Notes under the pieces: generated by a model | Seen by the model: the letters and a program-made list of their open reading frames with translations, nothing else | Told to the model about the DNA's origin: nothing | Databases searched by the model: none | Position numbers and translations under genes: made by a program | Assembly (NCBI RefSeq): GCF_027409185.1 | Contig: NC_084468.1 | Span: 47,493,001-47,557,000 of the forward strand | Direction: 5' to 3' | DNA: 64,000 nt | From: Cynocephalus volans | Lineage: Eukaryota > Chordata > Mammalia > Dermoptera > Cynocephalidae | Shown: positions 1-47,500 of the stretch, in pieces | How the letters are laid out: every line of letters starts with the position of its first letter | How positions within the stretch are numbered: the first letter of the stretch is position 1

Positions 1-34630
<34,630 letters not shown>

Positions 34631-34644
34631 GTCGCTGCAGAATG

Positions 34645-34650
34645 CACGTG
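34645..34650. promoter_or_regulatory. E-box CACGTG in PPAT 5' UTR
   Basis: A perfect CACGTG lies 15 bases upstream of the PPAT start codon. MYC, MAX and USF bind this hexamer, and PPAT is a known MYC target; occupancy here is inferred. Confidence 0.6.
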
Positions 34651-34843
34651 GAGGGACCTGCCGCCGCGGCACAGGTCCAAGCACAAACCAGCTGTGGAGT
34701 CGGCCCGTAAGCCTCAGAAGCTCGCCCTCGCGACAGCCTCTTCGTAGCAGCTCGACCCCGGCTACTGCGGCGGCGCGTGTTTTCCCTAAATAGGCGTGGC
34801 TAGTTCGGCCCCTCGCCCCCTTGCTCCGCCTCCTCCGGGTCCA

Positions 34844-34848
34844 CCAAT
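34844..34848 (+). promoter_or_regulatory. CCAAT box
   Basis: ACCAATGAGCG in the middle of the bidirectional promoter fits an NF-Y site. Orientation is not critical for a divergent promoter. Confidence 0.5.
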
Positions 34849-34953
34849 GAGCGAGGGTGGAGGGGAGGCTCTGCGGCTGAGGGGAGGAGTCGCGGATCCT
34901 GTGGGGGTGGAGTTAGTCCTCTGTAGGACTTGTCCACAAAGCTAATTTTTCTG

Positions 34954-34959
34954 CACGTG
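34954..34959. promoter_or_regulatory. E-box CACGTG in shared promoter
   Basis: Perfect CACGTG (ctgCACGTGgaa) between the two genes, about 540 bases from the PAICS start codon. Confidence 0.55.
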
Positions 34960-35498
34960 GAAATCTCCGTTATGCTCTAACACGCTAAGCTAGGGTGATG
35001 AGAATAGCGGGGTTATCGTCATTTCTCTCTCAGAGGATATAAACTTTATATACCAGTCCCCACATGCTTCCCCCCGGCTGTCATGACTTAGTACGTCCCA
35101 ACCTGTGACCTACTCTCGCTGCCCATAAGGGGACCCGATAAGTGAGGTTCTGCAGAAACGGGGCGGGGGGGGCCGCCAGTGCGCGCCACTTTTCGCCTCT
35201 CCTGGGACACGGCCAGCGCGGGGCTGTCCCGAGGCGGGGTGGCGTCGCTGCGCCTGCGCGGCGGGAAGCCTCGAGGGGAGGTGCTTCCCCCCGGCCCCGG
35301 GTTCCAAGTTCCCCTCGGATTTCAGAGACCCTCTGGGTTCCGCAGCTATTGCAGAGGTCGACATAAGCAGCGCCGGGATCCGCAGCCACTCCAGGGGGCG
35401 TGTCTGGGGGGATCCCGTGGACCTCTCTGACCACCTCTCTTTTCCAGATTTCGGCCTCTCCGCCCAGCGCGGGCGCTGCCCCTGGCCCACTTAGGAAA

Positions 35499-35514
35499 AT
35501 GGCGACACCTGAGG
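35499..35514 (+). CDS. PAICS: PAICS coding exon 1
   Basis: Only 16 coding bases, MATPE plus one base, donor GAGG|gtgagt. The start codon lies in the YY1-like context AAAATGGCG. Confidence 0.93.
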
Positions 35515-38500
35515 GTGAGTAACTGGCGTCCAGGCCCGCCGGGACTCCGTGCCCTCCACGGTCTTGCCGCCCTTCGGCCGTGATCTCACGGGCGGGCTCG
35601 GTACGGACACGTGCGGGCCCTGCTCCCCTGCCTGCAGCCAGCCCCGGGCGGAGCGCGGCCTCCCTGCAGTCGCCCTTTGGAGGCTGGCGGGCGCACACGT
35701 GGAGCGGGCGCTGCTGGACCTGCGGTGGACACAAAGCACTCTGAGGCCTCTCGGAACGTACTGAAACACCCAGAACGGCCTCCGGGAAAGGGGAAAGGGG
35801 GAAACTAGAGGAAGAGGGGAACTAGAACGAGAAACGGCCGGGGTTTGGAGAGGTGTCCGGAAGTAGTGTTCGTAATCAATGGATATTGTAAAACGGTCAC
35901 GTGAAAATCTAGTGTTGACTCCAGAGTTTGCTTTTCCTGGTATGTTAATAATCTTTTTTTTTTTAAAGAAGGAAAGAAGGTTAAGAATTGAATCTTCTGA
36001 AAATCTGTCCAGGTTTTGCGTGTTTTGATCTTTTTACTTTATCTTAAGTAGGCTTTGATGCCGCGATGGCTTTGGAGAGCTTCAAACCCTCAGGCAAAAA
36101 AAGTTCCCTTGCTTCACTTGTTTATCAGATTTACATAGTTATATAATCATTTTTTTCCCTAGTGGTCAGATCCTCAGGAAAGATCGTTCTTGCCATTTAT
36201 GCTGATAAAACGTTGGTTTCACACACCCAATTCCTGAATTTATCATGAACCAAATTGCTTGTGTTGGCCCGTTAGTACATTCTTTTCCATAAAGTTTAGG
36301 ACAAAAAGTTGTAGACTCAACAAAAAGATCCAGTTGATAATGAGTATCAACTCCATAAAATCAAGGCTCTGAACCAGAATTTTCCTGGGATCAGGGTAGT
36401 TGTACCTCGAAGCTAGTAGAACGTCTAAAATCATTACTGTCCTACTTCCTTCCATCTTGTACACCATTGGTAGGTTAGTTTTTCTAAAATGTCACTCTTA
36501 CGGTTTCTAAAAGGCATTTGCTCAAAATATTCAGTGGTATCCCTAGAGCTCTTAAAATCCGGTGTGAAGTCCCTTTCATTTAAATCTTGCATATTGCTGT
36601 CCTTCCTACCTCTTCGGCCATAACTTTAATTTTTTTCTATTTTTTACAAAGCACACTCAGCTCCTAGCTGAGGCTCCCCAAAATTATTATCGAACTCACA
36701 GGTGGGGCTACATGTCCCAGACAAAAAACCAAACAACCCAAAAGTCAAATGTTGGTGAAAATGGAAGTCAGCTTTTGTTCAGGAATACCAGTAAACCTGA
36801 AGGAAAGTGGCCAGGCTAAAGCCATCTCAAAGACTTAGGTTTACTGAAGGGTTTTAAAGAGAGGGACGAGAGACTGGAATGTAGGAAATGAAAAGCAGGA
36901 GGGAGGGGCACGTGAGCAGTGAGGACTTCATGCAAGTTCTCAGGTGCAAGGTCTCGCCAAGACTCCGTCTGGTTTCTGTTGCTGTCTTTATCTCAGGGTC
37001 TGGGTGGTCGGTGCAAGTCTGCAGCTTCAGGCTGACTGGAAACAACTTTACATTCATGTAAATAATGTCATCTTGCCCCATAACCAAGATTCAAAATATC
37101 GAATAACCATGGGAAAAGAGGGAACTCAGAGAAATACATGCCAAGAAAAAAAACTATGTCTTTTTAAAATTTGCTTAGAGCCGGTGTGGTTTTAGGTCCC
37201 AATATGGCTTCAGTCCTGCCCACTCCAACGTATTGTGAATTCTTATTCTACTTTTCAGTCAGGTTAATTCACCAAGGTTTATTTTTCTTTATATATTTTA
37301 TTTATGCTGTTTTTCCTAGAACAGTGCTGGCTAATAGAAATATGTGAGCCATATATGTAAATTTGTTTTCCTAGTAGCCATATTTTAAAAACAATAAAAA
37401 TAAAACTGGTGAAATGAGTTTTAATGTATTTTATTTAACCCAATGTATTCAAAATACTAACATTTTAATGTTTAATCAATAGAAAAATTATTGAGATATT
37501 TTGTATTTTTTTCATATCTAATGCAGTGTGTATTTTAAACTTACATCTCAATTTGGAGTAGCCACATTTCAAGTGTTTCATAGCCATATGTGGCTAGCGG
37601 ATACATTATTGTACAGCACAGTCCTAGAATGTTCTTAACTCCCCTGTGGAAATTCTGTGCTTTCCAAGACTCTTAAATTTCAATTCCATGAACCATTCTC
37701 AGTCCTTGTCAGTCTTCTGAATTCATCTGCAAAATTATGGCAGTCATTTTGGCACTTGTATATGTCACGTACGGTTTTTTCTTATGTTCTACCTATTAAT
37801 CAAAATTTCTACCTTATTTAATGATTAGGTAATAAATACAGATTCAACTAAATGTGGGGGGTAATAGATACAAATTTTCTTTTTACCTAGGATTTACTTC
37901 ATCTTAATGCATTTAAATCTTATTTATCTCATCTGGACAACATTTTTCATTTTATTTATCTAATCACCACCACTACCTATCCCTTTCTCTTTTTTGGCTA
38001 AATTTTGATCATTCTTCAGATCTCAACCTAATTGTCCCTTTCTTCTAGACTTCCTTCTCTGATGTTTAGACAAGGTTAGGTGGCACTTGTATAAGCATGT
38101 GATCCCATAGTCTGTATTTATTGTGCTGTTTGTACTTACTATGATGTCTTGTTTAGTATCTGTTTCCCTCAGACTCAGGTGCCTTGAGAGCAGGAACTAG
38201 GTCTCATTTACTACATGTCCCAGGGCCTGGTACATGACGACACTCAAAAAATGCTGGTACTGAGAATGAATCAGTGTTCTGGGAGCCTTAGGCACAATTT
38301 CTCCCTGTGGAAATTTTAAGCCCTTAAACTTCTATTATCTTTGATCTTCATCTAAATCATTCTTTATAATAACCAGAGTCTACTTTCTCTAGGTTTTGTG
38401 ACCAGCATCAACATTGGATTCCTTCCTACTTACTTCCTCACAATTTCCTACAACTGTTAGTGAAGAGAAAGGGTTAGTGGAGCGGGGGCAGGATTAATAG

Positions 38501-41500
38501 TGAGGGTTGCTGGGGATGCTTCCAAATGGACTAACTTAAGTGGATGGAGATGCCTCCTCTTGCACATTAATTTGAAATCAAGAAACCCATCTGGCTGAAC
38601 TTTCCCATTTTGCCAAAACAAAAGTCAGGAAAAGTATAGCATTTTTTCCCTGCAAGCTAGTTTAGATGATGTACTATGAGTATGTATATGAAAATACTAG
38701 TATAGTTATGATAGTTTGAATGTATCTTAATTTTAATCTACTTCAGTTCTGCTGTGAGAGAGGCAGGATGATAGCAGAAAGAGCACAGCGATTGATATCA
38801 GATTTAGGATTTTGTTTGACTGCATGACCTCAACCTTTTTGATTCTTAGTTTCCTAATCTCTATAATTATTTACATAATTATAATTCTTCACAAAATTAT
38901 GTGAATCAAATGTGATGACACATGAGAAAATACTTTGTAGAGTAGAAGGTTTTATGCGGATGATTTCATTTTTATTAAGGTTATTAGTCAGTGTGTGTTT
39001 ACTGATTTCATCATTCTGGATGATTTAGTCTTCAATATTCAGGCAATTTCTTCCTGAAATCTGATATATTTTCATTTTATTTCCACAGTACTGAACATCG
39101 GTAAAAAACTCTATGAAGGTAAAACAAAAGAAGTCTATGAATTGTTAGATAGTCCAGGAAAAGTCCTCCTGCAGTCCAAGGATCAGATTACAGCAGGAAA
39201 TGCAGCTAGAAAGAATCACCTGGAAGGAAAAGCTGCAATCTCAAATAAAACTACCAGTTGTATTTTTCAGTTGTTACAGGAAGCAGGTAAGTTTCTCCTT
39301 CATGGCCTTCTGTCCCTTCTCTCTCATATACACTGATCTCTTTCATGGAGAGATGACATTATTTGGATTAACAGCATGTTTGGGGATGTCTCACAAGTTA
39401 ATTTAAATCAAGCCAAGAACTTTTAAACTTCATTATGATAACTTTACGTGGTTAGAATTGGTAGTTTTGGTAGTTTTGTTTAGTTAAAAGGAATCCTAAC
39501 AGTTTGCTACAGTCTTTAACTGGTGCATAGATCCCCTATGTAACTTCCTTCTCTCAGGCTGTCTTTAGTCTTAAGGAACTTAATTATGAAGGAAGCCCAT
39601 TTTGGTATTAGGAAGCTCTAATTGATGAACGAAATTTACACCCTATAATTCTATAGAATTGTTCTTTGTTCTGCCTCTTAGAGGCAATACAAAATTTCAA
39701 ATCTGTCTTCCACTTGAAAGTTCTGAAAAGTATTTGAAGACAACAGCCATACCTTCTCATCCTGCCATTCCCCAGTTGAGAGGGTTGAACTAGATCAGAG
39801 ATATACAGAATTCCCTCCTACTCAAAAACTGAATGAAAGCTCTATTTCCAGTAGAGTGATAAGGAATCCATTGAAAAGACCAAATTAAGATCAGAATATT
39901 GTGTGGAGGGTATTTGAAGTGGAGGAAAGGAAATTAGGATAATGAATTTTTTTTGCAGAGATTCAGTGAGCTCCTGGTTGGTTTGTGGTGTGTGAAATCT
40001 CAGCCAGTAAAAGATTTGAGCTCTTTCCTTACAGTAAGAGACCTCATTGCCTTGAATCACTCAACCTTTGAAGCCTCAGGTTCCTTGTCTGTAAAATAAA
40101 AGCTTTGTTCTTTATCATCCCTGCCAGTTCTGATTTTATAATTTAATAAACTTTCTCTCCTTACTTTTATTTCCAATATTCCCAGTTGCCCTTTCATTTC
40201 TCAGAGCTTCTAGTAAGCACTAATCTTTCTTTATTACAAAGGGGGGGGTCTAATACTTTTGTTTATCATTAAGATAAATGTATCTGCCTTCCACAGATTA
40301 ACAAGGTAATTCAAGTTAAATCTGTTCTGTTAGTACATTTTTGGAGTAGTTTTGCCTCTTCCAAAGTATCCTGTTTCACATTTTAAGTTAGTGTGAAAAA
40401 AATGTTTAATTGCAAACCTGAATTGTCATCCACATCATAAATCCCCCTATGCGTTGAAAGTGAGTAATATTGCTATAAATTTAAAGGACCTTCCGTAATT
40501 CCTGAGTCACAAGATCTAAGTGATAGGTTCTAATTCCTGTCACAGGATCTATGTCACAGGATTCCTTAGTTGGTGGGTTCCCAATGACTGAGTAGATTTC
40601 TAGAGAGAGCACCAAATTATTTTTGGTTCCTTTTATAATACAGATAAGTGTCTGATCTATTTTTCTCCTCCCATGTTATTTCCCTCTCCCCATCCACATA
40701 ATTTTTAAAGGTGCTTAACCCTTTAAGATGTTAGCAGTAAGAAAATTACCTTCTATGTACCCTAGTAGTTGCACATAGCTATGGGATTGCATATATGTAG
40801 TCATGTGCCACATATCGTTTTTGTTGACAGTGGACCACGTATACAACAATGGCCGTAAGATTATAATGGAGCTGAAAATTTCCTATTGCCGAATGACATC
40901 ATAGCTGTTGTAACATCACTGCACAATGCATGGAGGAATAAGCAATACCAGGAGTCTTCAAAAAGTTCATGGAAAAATTTGTGTTATCTTTTAATTCCAT
41001 TTTTTCCATGAACTTTCTGAAATATCCTTATACCATACAGCCTAGATGAATAGTAGGCTATACCATCTAGGTCTGTGTAAGTACACTCAGTGATGTATAC
41101 ACAGCAACAAAATTGCCTAATGATGCATTTCTTAGAATGTATTCCCATTGTTAAGTGACACATGACTGTACTTTTAAGTATGGAATGTAAGTACAGGCTC
41201 AAGTTTTTATTTGTTTATTCAATAAGGCACTTTTTAGTACATTCTCTGGGGCTTTAGAACTAGTAAATTGGGGAGACCTGGTTGTCTTTGTCCATGACTT
41301 TGTTTTAACTCTGAAAGTCCACTGCTGGGGGGGAATTGGGAAGATTGGTCACCCTAAGTGAAGTACACTAACAATTATCTTTAAACTACGTTATCTGGCA
41401 CGCTTAACATAGCTAAAACTTAATTAGTTCACAGGAAATGTTGAAATGTATTTTCTAGGTTTTGTACATAGAACTGTATAATTAAGGAAAACCTAAGTTT

Positions 41501-44500
41501 TAAAAAATTCCTAATCAGGTAAGTTTTAGGAGACAGATTAGGAATTCCATTAAGCCTTATGTAATTTTTACTTGCTAATAGTTAAATAAATGCTATTTCT
41601 GGCTGACCACCAGTGCTTTGCTTAAAACTGCTTTTTAAAACCAGGATTATGTTCCAAATTAAGGTATTTTTAGAAATTAGAATGGGAAGAGCACCAGAAT
41701 AAGAATCAGAAAATCAGGATTCTAGCTTTCTCATTGTCATGTATGATGAAACTGTAATGTTTTGTTCAAATACTAGCTAATACTATTTTTCCATGGAATT
41801 GGTATTATCATGTGCTGTACCTGATTTATGAGATTTACATTAAGAAGGACGGCCACAGGGATATGTGAGCTGATTAGCTGTAATACAAGGTCATTGTAAT
41901 TCAAATGTGTAAATGGTATATATATTTTTCAGTAACCTTGATGGGAGGTTTGTGTTTTGCAGACAAATGAGGTAAATGGTGGGAGTTCTTTTTCTCACCA
42001 TATGTAGTCATGGAGTTTGCTCTAATGATTAGCAGTGTCATCATTATATCATCTAAAACTGAGTCTCTTTTAGAAGCTTTCTTTTTTTTTTTCCTGGGGG
42101 AAATCATTACTATAAGTTCATTATGTGCTTTGGGTTCTCTTAGATGTGGGGGAGGGTTTTCATCTGAGTAAAAATAACTTACTTATATTTAAACAATAGA
42201 ATCGGATACTACTCTGTCCAGTTTAGTAGACAAATGAACAGATATGACTGAGGATTAACACTTAAGAAAAAAGAGGTCTTGAAGCCAGGCATGTTGTTAC
42301 CACCCCAAGTTAAGGATTGATTTAAGTCACCTGGCTGCCCATGAACTGCATCTTGATTAAAGGTTAAAGTGACAATTGACTTCCACTCTTCCCATTCTCT
42401 CCTTAGGGTTCCTGTTCATGCAGTACACCACAACTTATTCTTTTCTCTGTTTTGATCAAATCTTGCTAGTCAGACCCAAAGGAAATGCAGAGAAAATGGT
42501 AGAGGGTTTGGAACTGGACAGTGCCTTTCGAGTCTAGGCTTCGTTATTGATTTACAGCTCGACCTAGTGTGTGCCTTAACTTCTTTGAGCCTCTGCTTCT
42601 TTCAGTGGAAAATGTAAATAATACCTACCTTAGAAATGTTATGTACAGTTAAATGAGGCAACATATATCAAACACTTAACACAGCATAGGGTTTCCATAA
42701 ATAGAGGTTCCCTTCTTGTGTGGATACATATGTAAGATCCAAGATTCTCAATCCTTTCCTGATAAATAGTTGATTTTAGATTAGAATATTACAATGGGAC
42801 TGGAGGTACTGACATTGCAGACTGAAAATGAGAATTACGTCAAACCCATGCAGGTTACCAGGAGATGTTTTAATTCACAATAATGCTATAGCGTTACTTT
42901 ATACTGTGATGTAGTAACCCTTCCAGAAGAGGTACTATACTGTAGTGGTTAAGTGGGCAGCCCATTTAGACAGGGTGGGTTGGAAATCCTGCCTTACCTA
43001 GTACTAGCTGACATTACTGTATCTCATCATCCCACACAGAAACTCTGTATCATTAAAAAATAACTCCATTTCTCCCTCCCTTCAACACTGGTAACCTCTT
43101 TTCTATTTTCTGTTTCTATGAATTTGCCTCATATAACCGGAATCATAAGTATTTGTCTTTTTATGTCTGGTTTATTTCATTTAGCATAGTGTTCTCAAGA
43201 TTCATGCATATAGCATGAATGTATCAGGAATTTTATTCCTTTTTATGGCTGAATAATCCATTATATATATAGTACATTTTGTTTATCCATTCATCTGTTG
43301 ATGGTTCTCCCTTTTGGCTCTTATGAATAATGCTGCTATAAGCACTGGTGTGCAAGTATCCGTTTGAGTCCCTGCCTTCAATTCTTTTGGGTATAAATCT
43401 AGAAGTGGAATTGCTGGATCGTGATGCTTTTTAAATGTTATTAGAGAGGTTGTTATTTTCCAAGGCCACCACATAAAGTAGTTTCCATCCCAAACATCAC
43501 AAGTCAGCTCTTTAACTTAGTTTTCCAGTAGCAGTCTGAGTAAGAAAGAAGGGAGAGGAAGGGCAGATATTTTCTTTGCTCTTGGTCAACTTGGTCAAAG
43601 TGGCAGCTATATTCCTGCTGCTACCTGTTAGATGCTTTTTTCAAGGACCCTTTGCTTCAAACATTAAGATAAATAGGTTATTCAGAATTTAGGGCTGTTT
43701 CTGATTGTGATAAGTAGATTGATATTCCACAAGGTACATAGAATACTGAACTGTAGAATATGAGAATCCTGCAATCAGATCAGATTTAGAGATAATTTAG
43801 TGCTATTTGGATAAGTTTTGTGCCTGTACAAAGTTAGATACTCACTGGAAGAAGAGGTGCCCAATAAGTATTTGTTGGATGAATAAATGGTAAAGACTCT
43901 GGGACCCAGATCTTCTGGTGCGGTATATACTTTGCCATGTAACATTGATAAGCAGCAGAAAGTCATATTAATTTTGTTTCCTACTTTCACCTTTTTTCAA
44001 ATTACATTTATTTTTATTTGTTTCTTGAATGGGGTAGAATTTTATTGTGCCTCAGATCTACCTTTTTTAAATAAAATTTCGATGACTTTTAAAACTTTTG
44101 TCATCAATATGTAGGTATCAAAACTGCTTTTACCAGAAAATGTGGGGAGACAGCTTTTGTTGCGCCCCTGTGTGAAATGATTCCAATTGAATGGGTTTGC
44201 CGAAGAATAGCAACTGGTTCTTTTCTCAAAAGAAATCCTGGCGTCAAGGAAGGATATAAATTTTACCCACCTAAAGTAGAGATGTTTTTCAAGGTAACTA
44301 TTTTATGCTTCTGTTTTATGTCTTACTGTAATACAGCAGCAAACCCAAAAGATTTAAATGTTATTAAAGCTTTTTTTATTGCAAATGTCATTCCAGAAAT
44401 TTATGTCAATAAGGTACATTTCCATTAGCAAGGATAAATCAGATTTTTAAAGAAAATATCTGTGAAAATCTACTTACCTTTGGACCCAGATTACTAACAA

Positions 44501-47500
44501 GATGAACATTCTGATTTTTCTGGGTTTTAGAGGTGTTCTTTGGTGGTGTTAGACCTTAACTGATTAATATAATAATTTTGTCTCTGATCTGTGGATTTTT
44601 TTTTAAACTCTGCACTGGAAATAATTTGTTGTCCTTTGATTACTTCTAAAATGGGGAAACTTCCTGTGGGAACTAGCACTTGAGCCCTGTGGTTGAGCTA
44701 AATTGCTGCTTTGCTACTGATTCTTTGGGGAAGGTTTTTTGTGCAGCTCAGGTTTTGTTTTCCTTGTAGGCACTTATGAATCTTGTGAGGTCTGGTACAC
44801 TTGGGTTATGTGGAAACTCTGGTCTGGGCCTGACTTTTCAGCAAACTGCACCCCTTGCAGTTCTCTCTTCCTGACCAGTATCCACTGAATGATCCTGTGC
44901 TGATTGGAGGGCAGATCAGCTGTCCATGCTGTGCCCTAGCGTTCCCCTCATGGCCTGGTCTCCCTCATCCCACCACAATCTAATAAACACTTCCCATAGG
45001 ATGGGCAGTGTTCCAGTCCCTCACAATGACTCACCAGCCTCTGAGTGGCTCCTTTTTTCAGTTGTCTGTGGCCCCTCACTCCCGTGTGGGTCCACAGGAA
45101 CCCCATTCGTGGTCTAGCTGGCCTTCTTCTCCCTGCAGCCTCAAAGCAACTTCATACAAAGGGCACAGCAGCTTTTGCTCTTTGTGCTCACTAGGGTCAG
45201 CTTTGAAGTGGCTGGGGCTCAAAACAGGCAGAGCAGTCCTTTCTCTCTTCATGGCTTCTCCTGCCTCAATACTTTGAATTTTAAAGTAGCTATTAAAAGT
45301 AGACAAATTAAAAATAATTGCTTTGAATTAAGGGTATTGTAAACAAAGTCTTTTTTAGAGAAAGTGACTATTTTTGAGGAATTTCTGCTCAAGGAGAAAG
45401 GGACTTTAGATTTTTTAAAAGTTCAGACATTTTACATGTAAGTTAATTGTACTACTGTACTTTATTTGCAGGATGATGCCAATAATGATCCACAGTGGTC
45501 TGAGGAGCAGCTAATTGCTGCAGAATTTTGCTTTGCTGGACTTGTTATAGGCCAGACTGAAGTGGATATCATGAGTCATGCTACACAGGCTATTTTTGAA
45601 ATATTGGAGAAATCCTGGTTGCGCCAGAATTGTACACTGGTTGATATGAAGGTACAGATAAAACAGATTTGAAAGTAAAGGTTATAACTGAGACAAATCT
45701 TTAGTTGTATAACTTTTTAAAACTTTTCTTTTGTGATACTCTGTTTCTAGGTTGAATTTGGTGTTGATGTAACCACGAAAGAAATCGTCCTTGCTGATGT
45801 GATTGATAATGATTCCTGGAGACTCTGGCCATCAGGAGATCGAAGCCAGCAGAAAGACAAACAGGTAGGTATTGCTTCAGGCTTTTTATCAGTCTGGGAT
45901 AGAGTAGAAAGGAGAGCTGAGAGCAAAAGAAAAGGCAATTATTATTCCTTATGATATAAGTCTGATTTGTTGATTGCTATTTATTTTTAGATTATTATCT
46001 CCTATGTCCTTGTTTAGGAATAATATTTCACATAAATAAAGCAGATTTCTCAATTATCTTGATAGAGTCTCACAGAATAACAGAGCAAGTATTATCCTTG
46101 TTTGGCTAATTGACAATTAAGGCTCTAAGAGGATGAGTATCTTCTCAATTACAAAAGTGTGGGGCAGATCTGGGGCTCTACCCCAAGTCTTCTGGATCTT
46201 ATTAGGCTCCATTTCTGCTCTATGAAAACAAAATGAGGGCAAGACCTTCTCTATACTTAATACATAAGAATTCTCAGGGCAGTTTATTGCTGATGTAGAA
46301 AACTCTTTTTTTTTTTTTTTTTTTAAAGATGACCGGTAAGGGGATCTCAACCCTTGGCTTGGTGTTGTAAGCACCACGCTCAGCCAGTGAGCAAACCAGC
46401 CATCCCTATATAGGATCCGAACCCGTGGCCTTGGTGTTATCAGCACCGCACTCTACCGAGTGAGCCATGGGCCGGCCTGAAAACTCTTAACCTTAAATGA
46501 AAATAAAAGTATACTACTGAATTTTCTATACTTTAATTCAGGCAACGAATTTGTAGACTAAGATATAGATACATCCTTTGCTTTGCACACTTTTCATAAT
46601 CCCTACCTAACACTCAGAAACCATATAGTTTCAGTTAGCAAGAGATATTTGTTTTTTAAACTTTTAATCTTATTTTCTAGTCTTATCGTGACCTCAAAGA
46701 AGTAACTCCTGAAGGGCTCCAGATGGTAAAGAAAAACTTTGAGTGGGTTGCAGAGAGAGTAGAGGTAAGCCATCTGTAGTAAACCTGTACTGTATTATGC
46801 GTTTTGCTTCTAAGAAAATCTTGTTTTTAAAAAAAAAAAAAAAGTGGGAGGGCATTATTCTCTTTTTCAGTGACTTTGAAAGAGAGTAGCACCTTTAGGA
46901 AATATACCAGCTGGACTATCCTTACTGGTATTCTGGAACTCCCTGCTGTTAATCTGGCCGTACACTCCTCCCAGATCCTGTTGGGGAAACTTGGAATCCT
47001 GTCTCCTCTCTGTCATTGTAGGACAAACCTTACATTTTCCTATGCACCTTGCCATTGCTACTCATAATTCCATTAGCATGGGATGGATGGGACCCCATGT
47101 AACTTTAAAATGTCACTTTTAAATTTTGTGGTATTATTACTACAATTTCATGGAAGTTGAATGGGGTTTGTGGTTATCCAAGGGTCATAAGCACGTTTTA
47201 GAAAAATATTTCCATGGGAACGTACATTTTGGGTTCCAAGCAACTAACATACAAAGATTTATAACATGACCTCTAATTTGGCTGATTGTGCCTTAAAACC
47301 TCCGTAAAAGAGATTGTTCTAAAACTCTTAGGATGAAATGTTTTCTATCTATCTGTATACAATTTTTTTTGGCAGCTTGCCAATATGGGGATCCGAGCCC
47401 TTGACCCTGGTGTTAGAAGTATTTCATATTATAGCTTCCTGAATGTTAATTAAAAGGTTTGAATGTTTATCTTTGCTTTTTATTATATTAATAAATATAA

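Larger units (their letters stand above)
34631..35498. promoter_or_regulatory. PPAT-PAICS bidirectional promoter
   Basis: 868 bases separate the two divergent start codons. The interval is GC- and CpG-rich, has no obvious TATA element for either gene, and holds a CCAAT box, an NRF1-like TGCGCCTGCGC (35249-35259) and two CACGTG E-boxes. It also contains both 5' UTRs; transcription start sites cannot be placed from sequence alone. Head-to-head sharing of one promoter by these two genes is established in vertebrates and couples step 1 with steps 6/7 of purine synthesis. Confidence 0.9.
39287..44114. other. PAICS intron 2
   Basis: Holds Tigger, MITE, MIR and L1 pieces listed separately. No additional exon recognised. 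Confidence 0.6.

Noticed and set aside
35081..35769. Several 70-217-codon ORFs between and around the PPAT and PAICS starts
   Set aside because: Overlapping open frames in all directions are expected in CpG-rich sequence with few stops; none has a domain or conserved start.
46117..46446. 109-codon minus-strand ORF in PAICS intron 5
   Set aside because: Mostly the tRNA-Ile SINE dimer read through; similar frames occur in every copy of the SINE.
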